From assembly GCA_050297855.1 (NCBI GenBank), contig JBNKTC010000020.1, positions 310,001-374,000 of the forward strand: DNA of 64,000 nucleotides, read 5' to 3'. Below are positions 60,198 to 64,000 of the stretch, in pieces (position 1 is the first letter of the stretch; each line of letters begins with the position of its first letter). The stretch comes from SZUA-545 sp050297855 (GTDB taxonomy: Bacteria; Campylobacterota; Campylobacteria; Campylobacterales; SZUA-545). The notes beneath the pieces are model-generated. The model was given only the letters and a program-made list of their open reading frames with translations. It searched no databases and was not told the origin of the DNA. A program made the translations under genes and the position numbers.

Positions 60198-61295
60198 ATG
60201 AGATTTGTTATGAACACCCTGCTTATTGTCAGTAATGAGCTCCTCCGTGCAGACGAATATGTCGACTATATCCGGCGTACGATCGAAACATGCAGCGATC
60301 CCCTGGATGCGGAGCTGCGCATCGGCGAAAACGACCCCTCCCTCCCCCTAAAGGTGCAGACCCTGGGCGAACTCTCGGCCGACCTTTTTATCATTACGTC
60401 GAAAAGGAGTTTTGCCACCGTCGGCAAGATCATCGCCACCCTGAACGATGACAACCTCGAAGCCAGAGAGGGGCTGCTCATCCCCTCCTCCAGCGACCTC
60501 TACCATGAAAACGGCTACCGTGTCAGGGTCGGGACATGCCGCATCGACGTCATCCAGGCGGTCTTCGGCACGGATCTCCCCGAACTCTTCGCCCATAAGA
60601 AAAAACCCCGCCTCGCCCTCAACGTCTTCGGGATGGACGCCGACGACGCGGTCACCCTGCTCTCGGGCTTTGCCCAGAGCAGCCGCCTGCGCCTGGCAAA
60701 CCGCATGCATCCGGGCGGATGGGGCATCATCGACCTCCACACCGACAGCAGCAGCGACGTCGCCCACTTCCTGGAAAACGCCCAGGCCTTCTTCAGCGGC
60801 AAGATCACCGTCTCTGACGATATCGTCGCCCACATCGTCGAACGCCTGACACAGCTTGGACGCAAGATCAGCTTCGCCGAAAGCTGCACGGGAGGGCTGA
60901 TCGCCTCCCTCTTTACCCGGGTGTCGGGCTCCTCCGCCGTATTCGACGGCTCCATGGTCACCTATGCCAACGAGATCAAATCGGGCTGGATCGGGGTCAA
61001 CGCCACCTCGCTGATGGCGTTCGGGGCCGTCAGCACCCCCGTCGTGGAGGAGATGGCGGCCGGAATCCTGGAAAAAAGCGGCGCCGACTACGCCCTGGCT
61101 GTCAGCGGCGTGGCAGGCCCCACCGGAGGAAGCGTGGAAAAACCGGTCGGCACCGTCTACGTCGCCATGGCAAGCCGCGAGCGCGGTATACGGAGCGAAC
61201 GCCTGGCGCTCCGGGGCGACCGCGAATATATCCGAAGAGCCTCCGCCTTTAACGCCGTCCGTCTGCTTTTGGAACACAATCCCGAATTAATATAG
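60198..61295 (+). CDS. cinA: CinA-family protein with divergent N-terminal domain
   Basis: A 365-residue CinA-like protein. The C-terminal amidase domain (about 208-360) is well conserved: ISFAESCTGGLIASLFTRVS with the catalytic Ser/Cys region, ALAVSGVAGPTGGSVEKPVG and TVYVAMA. This domain deamidates nicotinamide mononucleotide. The N-terminal half normally resembles a molybdopterin-binding COG1058 domain; here LLIVSNELLRADEYVDYI only loosely matches its ELL motif, and the gLGPTxDD-type loop is missing. It may therefore lack the ADP-ribose pyrophosphatase activity. Translation starts at 60198 or four codons later (60210); neither has a clear ribosome binding site. A long-stem terminator follows. 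Confidence 0.8.
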   Translation: MRFVMNTLLIVSNELLRADEYVDYIRRTIETCSDPLDAELRIGENDPSLPLKVQTLGELSADLFIITSKRSFATVGKIIATLNDDNLEAREGLLIPSSSDLYHENGYRVRVGTCRIDVIQAVFGTDLPELFAHKKKPRLALNVFGMDADDAVTLLSGFAQSSRLRLANRMHPGGWGIIDLHTDSSSDVAHFLENAQAFFSGKITVSDDIVAHIVERLTQLGRKISFAESCTGGLIASLFTRVSGSSAVFDGSMVTYANEIKSGWIGVNATSLMAFGAVSTPVVEEMAAGILEKSGADYALAVSGVAGPTGGSVEKPVGTVYVAMASRERGIRSERLALRGDREYIRRASAFNAVRLLLEHNPELI

Positions 61296-61303
61296 TTATA
61301 AAC

Positions 61304-61343
61304 GGGAATTTTCAAAATTTTTTACCGTTTTTTGAAAATTCCC
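61304..61343 (+). terminator. Terminator of cinA
   Basis: Arms GGGAATTTTCAAAA and TTTTGAAAATTCCC form a 14-bp stem with a 12-base T-rich loop. It abuts the -35 box of the tRNA promoter and insulates that operon from cinA. Confidence 0.8.
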
Positions 61344-61372
61344 TTGACTTTTAAAGTTTTTGGTATTATAAT
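61344..61372 (+). promoter_or_regulatory. Sigma-70 promoter of the tRNA operon
   Basis: TTGACT (61344-61349) and TATAAT (61367-61372) with a 17-base spacer, followed by a C-rich run. The transcript would start about 40 bases before tRNA-Lys. Confidence 0.9.
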
Positions 61373-61419
61373 TCCCCCCACGAAACGACGCAAGTCGCTT
61401 TCATGTTCTTACACATTTT

Positions 61420-61495
61420 GACTCTTTAGCTCAGTTGGTAGAGCATCTCACTTTTAATGAGGGGGTCGTAGGTTCGAATCCTACAAGGGTCACCA
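61420..61495 (+). tRNA. tRNA-Lys (TTT)
   Basis: The acceptor stem GACTCTT pairs with AAGGGTC, the D arm is GCTCAGTTGGTAGAGC, the anticodon loop is CTTTTAA (anticodon TTT), and the T arm is GTAGGTTCGAATCCTAC. CCA is encoded. It is the first gene of a four-tRNA operon. Confidence 0.98.
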
Positions 61496-61506
61496 TCATT
61501 TAATGT

Positions 61507-61582
61507 GTCCCCATCATCTAGTGGCCAAGGATGCCACCCTTTCACGGTGGTCACAGGGGTTCAAATCCCCTTGGGGACGCCA
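61507..61582 (+). tRNA. tRNA-Glu (TTC)
   Basis: The acceptor GTCCCCA pairs with TGGGGAC. The anticodon stem is CCACC with GGTGG around the loop CTTTCAC (anticodon TTC). A GGGGTTCAAATCCCC T arm and an encoded CCA are present. Confidence 0.98.
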
Positions 61583-61614
61583 CTTAAAAAAAGATTATGG
61601 CTAATCTTTTTGAT

Positions 61615-61690
61615 GGTCTCTTAGCTCAGTTGGTAGAGCGCTACCCTTACAAGGTAGATGTCACTAGTTCGAGTCTAGTAGAGACCACCA
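61615..61690 (+). tRNA. tRNA-Val (TAC)
   Basis: The acceptor GGTCTCT pairs with AGAGACC. The anticodon stem is CTACC with GGTAG around CTTACAA (anticodon TAC). CCA is encoded. Confidence 0.98.
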
Positions 61691-61725
61691 TTTTAAGCAC
61701 GTTAAATGGTATACTTTTTATTAGT

Positions 61726-61802
61726 GGTCCGGTAGTTCAGTTGGTTAGAATGCCTGCCTGTCACGCAGGAGGTCGCGAGTTCGAGTCTCGTCCGGACCGC
61801 CA
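61726..61802 (+). tRNA. tRNA-Asp (GTC)
   Basis: The acceptor GGTCCGG pairs with CCGGACC. The anticodon stem is CCTGC with GCAGG around CTGTCAC (anticodon GTC). CCA is encoded. An integrase gene begins 74 bases further on, pointing toward the tRNA, so the 3' half of this tRNA is the likely attachment site of an integrative element. Confidence 0.98.
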
Positions 61803-61849
61803 CTATAATTCCTCTCATAGAAACAAATCCAAACATCAAAAACTCAAAG

Positions 61850-61871
61850 TGTGCAGTAACTGTGCAGTAAC
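61850..61871. repeat. 11-bp tandem repeat beside the integrase
   Basis: TGTGCAGTAAC occurs twice in direct tandem in the 73 bases between tRNA-Asp and the integrase stop codon. Adjacent direct repeats next to an attachment site are typical of integrase arm-binding sites; that role is inferred. Confidence 0.5.
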
Positions 61872-61875
61872 TTTT

Positions 61876-62964
61876 TTACCCGAATTTCAAATCAACGTCC
61901 AAATTTTCTAAAAACTCAGCCCGTTTTTTATCGCGTCTTGGGATAAACCTGGCGTACTTCGTCAAGGTGGTGTGAATATCCGCATGACCCAACATCATCG
62001 ACACCCAGGCGATCTCTTCTCCCTGCTGGAGCATGATCGATGCAAAGGTGTGCCGGGTGTGGTAAAGAATACGGTAATCCAACATACACTGCTTTAATAG
62101 CGGTGCCCACCTGCTCTTCTTGATGGAGTCACTCTCCCTGTAGTTCCCACCGTACTGGGTAAGGAATACAAAGGTGCCCTTCAGACCTGTATCCAGAAAC
62201 TGGTTTCGCAATGCCCTTTCCACTACGGGAAGCATGTCGATCTGCCTGGATTTCTCAGTCTTCGTGCTGTCGATGACCCCTTTTCGAACACCTCTTTGAA
62301 TATGAAGATAGCGACTCTTGAAGTTGATGTCCTCCCACTTCAGACCAAACAGTTCGCCCGTTCGCATCCCGGTAAAGAATGCAAGAATCAGGAAGTTCTT
62401 GAACCATCCGTCCGCCTCTTTGATCAACAGCTCCACCTCCTCCAGACTAAAGGGGTGAATCTCCGGCTTCATCATCTTGGCCCGCTTGACCCGATCAAAG
62501 GGATTGTAGTCAATCAGCTCATCGATGTAGGCGTCCTGGAGGATCCCGCGGAACACTGTCCGGATCGAATTGATGCGCTTTCCCGATATCCCCCGCTTGT
62601 GAAGGTTCCCCTGCCACTGCTTAAGGTCTGTCGGTCGGATATCCGTCAGCTGGTACAGCCGAAATGCAGGAAGGATATGAAGCTTGAAGTCGTTCAAATA
62701 CCCCTGATTCGTGCTGCTTTTTCGGTTGTGCGCGTTGATCTTTAGAGAGTGGTACCCAAACTCTTCAAGAGTATAGTCCTCTTTCTTGTTAACACTTTTA
62801 TCTACTAGTTGTAAAAGAACACTCTCCGAATTTTTTTTAATCCAGGAGAGATTTGCTTTCGTGGCTTTTTTCCTCGTACTTTTACGGACAAACTTGCCGT
62901 TAACACTCCCTTGCACATAGATCGTGTTGTTCCGTACGTAATAGCCACTGTCATTGTTTGCCAT
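61876..62964 (-). CDS. Tyrosine recombinase/integrase
   Basis: A 362-residue phage-type integrase. The start at 62964 (MANNDSGYYVRNN) has AAGGAAA upstream. An N-terminal AP2-like DNA-binding segment and a SAM-like core-binding domain (about 80-180) precede the catalytic domain. Catalytic residues are the Arg in FFTGMRTGELFGLKW, the Arg-His in LYHTRHTFASIML, the Gly-His in MLGHADIHTTLTK and the Tyr nucleophile in KYARF. The usual box-II His three residues before the Arg is Tyr here. It faces tRNA-Asp, the expected orientation for an element integrated there. Confidence 0.95.
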   Translation of the reverse strand: MANNDSGYYVRNNTIYVQGSVNGKFVRKSTRKKATKANLSWIKKNSESVLLQLVDKSVNKKEDYTLEEFGYHSLKINAHNRKSSTNQGYLNDFKLHILPAFRLYQLTDIRPTDLKQWQGNLHKRGISGKRINSIRTVFRGILQDAYIDELIDYNPFDRVKRAKMMKPEIHPFSLEEVELLIKEADGWFKNFLILAFFTGMRTGELFGLKWEDINFKSRYLHIQRGVRKGVIDSTKTEKSRQIDMLPVVERALRNQFLDTGLKGTFVFLTQYGGNYRESDSIKKSRWAPLLKQCMLDYRILYHTRHTFASIMLQQGEEIAWVSMMLGHADIHTTLTKYARFIPRRDKKRAEFLENLDVDLKFG

Positions 62965-63208
62965 TCCGTTTCCTTTTAATTCTCGGAACGACACTTCTGG
63001 CAACGTACATTTTATTGCCGATGTACTTAAAATCCACATCCGGCTCATAGTCCCCGCTTAGGAGCTGCTTTCTGATCGCCTGCCTGGTGAGCCCTTTCTC
63101 CTCGGCTATGTCCGAGAGGCTTATCCACTCAGGCAAAGCCAGAATCGCGTTCTTTATGGATTGCAGCTCAGCCAGTATCTCAAGCAGAAAAGCTTTTTCC
63201 TCAAGCAT
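62951..63208 (-). CDS. Excisionase-like helix-turn-helix protein
   Basis: An 85-residue protein overlapping the integrase start by 14 bases. The C-terminal part has ISLSDIAEEKGLTRQAIRKQ followed by a wing-like segment (VDFKYIGNKMYVARSVVPRI), the layout of AlpA/Xis-type winged helix excisionases. The N-terminal 35 residues are a short helix. The ATG at 63208 is preferred to an upstream in-frame TTG. It probably directs excision or regulates the integrase. Confidence 0.7.
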   Translation of the reverse strand: MLEEKAFLLEILAELQSIKNAILALPEWISLSDIAEEKGLTRQAIRKQLLSGDYEPDVDFKYIGNKMYVARSVVPRIKRKRNGKQ

Positions 63209-63381
63209 GTCGTTTAGCACCAATTAGATATAAAATATGATAGAAATTATGCAAACTTTTCATAGTATATATATTATGAGAACTTTTCTTAAATACATAT
63301 AATTATTGTATATTTTGCAATTTTTATATCATATTTTATATATTTTTGCTAGTATTTGCTTATCTAAGTCAGGAGATCTAC
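63209..63381. promoter_or_regulatory. AT-rich divergent promoter region of the element
   Basis: A very AT-rich stretch lies between the divergent excisionase-like and unknown genes, with several TATA-rich runs (TATATATTATG, ATATAATTATTG). Promoters for both directions must lie here; no single hexamer pair stands out. AGGAG at 63371-63375 is the ribosome binding site of the plus-strand gene. Confidence 0.45.
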
Positions 63382-64000
63382 ATGACACGACGCGAAGAAA
63401 TTGTTTCGGCAATACTGGGGTGTTCGGTTCCTACCTATTATAAATGGCAAAAAGAGGAACGCCCCATAATCCAACTGCTCAATGGCTATTTCTCCAATGC
63501 CGACCTGATTGAGTTTCTGGATACCAACCAGATCAGCAGTCTAACAACTACAAACCATATGCTCTTTATTGCGGCCGATCAGTATCTCAATTTTTTCTCG
63601 ACAATCTATAATATCCCTTCCTATGAAGATGTCTACTTCGATCTCCTTCTTGCACTGCAGAACAAAGGACAGGTATCATTTCGGACGATACTGCAGGTGA
63701 TGCACGATAAGAATCTGGATTACCAAGAGTTTTTTGTAGAGAAGTTTGCCAATATGAACAGCTTTAATAAAACATTTATCGAAAGCAATCTGGCAAGTGA
63801 TTTTCAAATCCTCTACTCAATCCTGGAAGAGCATGATGCAAGTTTCTTTATCGCTCTCCACAAACTGCATATTGCTATGGCTAAAAAGAACAAGATATTT
63901 TCCAAAGAGGCTCTCAAGGAGCTGGGTCGGTTCAGAGTAACTGAACTCTATTCAAAACTCTATCTGGTCAATAAAAAAAGCAGGAAAGAAAAAGAACTTG
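63382..64000 (+). CDS. Unknown element-borne protein with N-terminal HTH-like segment, 5' part
   Basis: 206 residues are visible and the frame is open at the right edge. The N-terminus, MTRREEIVSAILGCSVPTYY then KWQKEERPIIQLL, has the shape of a small helix-turn-helix followed by a helix ending FLDTNQI. The rest is helical and charged, with aromatic clusters (FNKTFIESNLASDFQILYSI). I do not recognise the family. AGGAG precedes the ATG. As the first plus-strand gene of the element it could be a regulator or a cargo gene, for example in defence, but nothing in the sequence proves this. Confidence 0.75.
   Translation, partial: MTRREEIVSAILGCSVPTYYKWQKEERPIIQLLNGYFSNADLIEFLDTNQISSLTTTNHMLFIAADQYLNFFSTIYNIPSYEDVYFDLLLALQNKGQVSFRTILQVMHDKNLDYQEFFVEKFANMNSFNKTFIESNLASDFQILYSILEEHDASFFIALHKLHIAMAKKNKIFSKEALKELGRFRVTELYSKLYLVNKKSRKEKEL

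Larger units (their letters stand above)
61803..64000. mobile_element. Edge of an integrative element at tRNA-Asp
   Basis: A tyrosine recombinase adjoins tRNA-Asp, with an excisionase-like gene overlapping it and an unknown gene beyond. Base composition falls visibly relative to the host genes, and 63224-63381 is strongly AT-rich. The other end, and the matching tRNA-fragment repeat expected there, lie outside the window. Confidence 0.75.

Noticed and set aside
61876..63223. Reading the tRNA-side genes as an insertion sequence
   Set aside because: The recombinase is a tyrosine integrase with an excisionase-like partner beside a tRNA, and there are no terminal inverted repeats of an IS.
1..64000. 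CRISPR arrays
   Set aside because: No regularly spaced direct repeats with unique spacers were seen anywhere in the window.

Overview
The window is a 64 kb chromosomal segment of a Campylobacterota (epsilonproteobacterial) sulfur or hydrogen chemolithotroph, most like the Sulfurimonadaceae. The evidence is the futalosine menaquinone gene mqnE, two hook-protein paralogues with sigma-54 promoters, a Maf-type flagellin glycosyltransferase, a polysulfide-reductase-like molybdoenzyme with an NrfD subunit, a Fur/PerR-peroxiredoxin-cytochrome c peroxidase group, and many GGDEF proteins. By eye the GC content is near 50%, high for this phylum, so the genus is uncertain. Nothing was searched against a database; all names rest on motif recognition.

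Layout. 1-5.7 kb: the 3' part of a SulP transporter, a small basic protein, and a three-gene signalling operon (TonB-receptor-like protein, small periplasmic protein, membrane GGDEF-EAL enzyme). 5.7-12.3 kb, minus strand: a PAS-GGDEF protein, cdsA, a very acidic small protein, then torD-like, dicluster Fe-S and NFACT genes, and dcd. 12.4-15.2 kb, plus strand: accB-accC and three tandem paralogous small Cys-containing proteins. 15.3-17.4 kb: an oxidative-stress group, with peroxiredoxin divergent from a PerR-like regulator and di-heme cytochrome c peroxidase. 17.4-19.7 kb, minus strand: methyltransferase-mqnE-gpt operon. 19.8-26.1 kb: glnD, glmS and a diguanylate cyclase with a c-type heme motif in its periplasmic sensor. 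26.2-27.9 kb: dnaX with an A10 slippage-prone tract. 28.2-33.0 kb: a molybdoenzyme operon in the order FeS-NrfD-catalytic. 33.3-44.2 kb, minus strand: seven exported or lipoprotein genes of unknown function. 44.3-55.2 kb, plus strand: fliK-like, flgD, flgE1, flgE2 and maf. 55.2-60.1 kb, minus strand: ileS followed by two tiny coupled ORFs, a nucleotide-sugar-epimerase-like protein and ppk2. 60.2-61.8 kb: cinA and a Lys-Glu-Val-Asp tRNA operon. 61.8 kb to the end: the edge of an integrative element (tyrosine recombinase, excisionase-like gene, unknown gene), inserted beside tRNA-Asp.

No stretch longer than about 300 bases lacks a gene. The largest gaps (27929-28157, 33048-33284, 35601-35836) are AT-rich and hold promoters and terminators. 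I see no rRNA, CRISPR array or insertion sequence.

The most unusual sequence-level signal is a structured element in two copies (11641-11739 minus strand, 50495-50561 plus strand). Its hairpin stems differ by compensatory changes while a GATTTTATT loop and single-stranded linkers are identical. Other points are the ileS tail duplication that creates two translationally coupled mini-ORFs, the trio of small Cys proteins, the TonB-receptor/periplasmic/GGDEF-EAL operon, and three genes with a -10 box six bases from the ATG (leaderless mRNAs).
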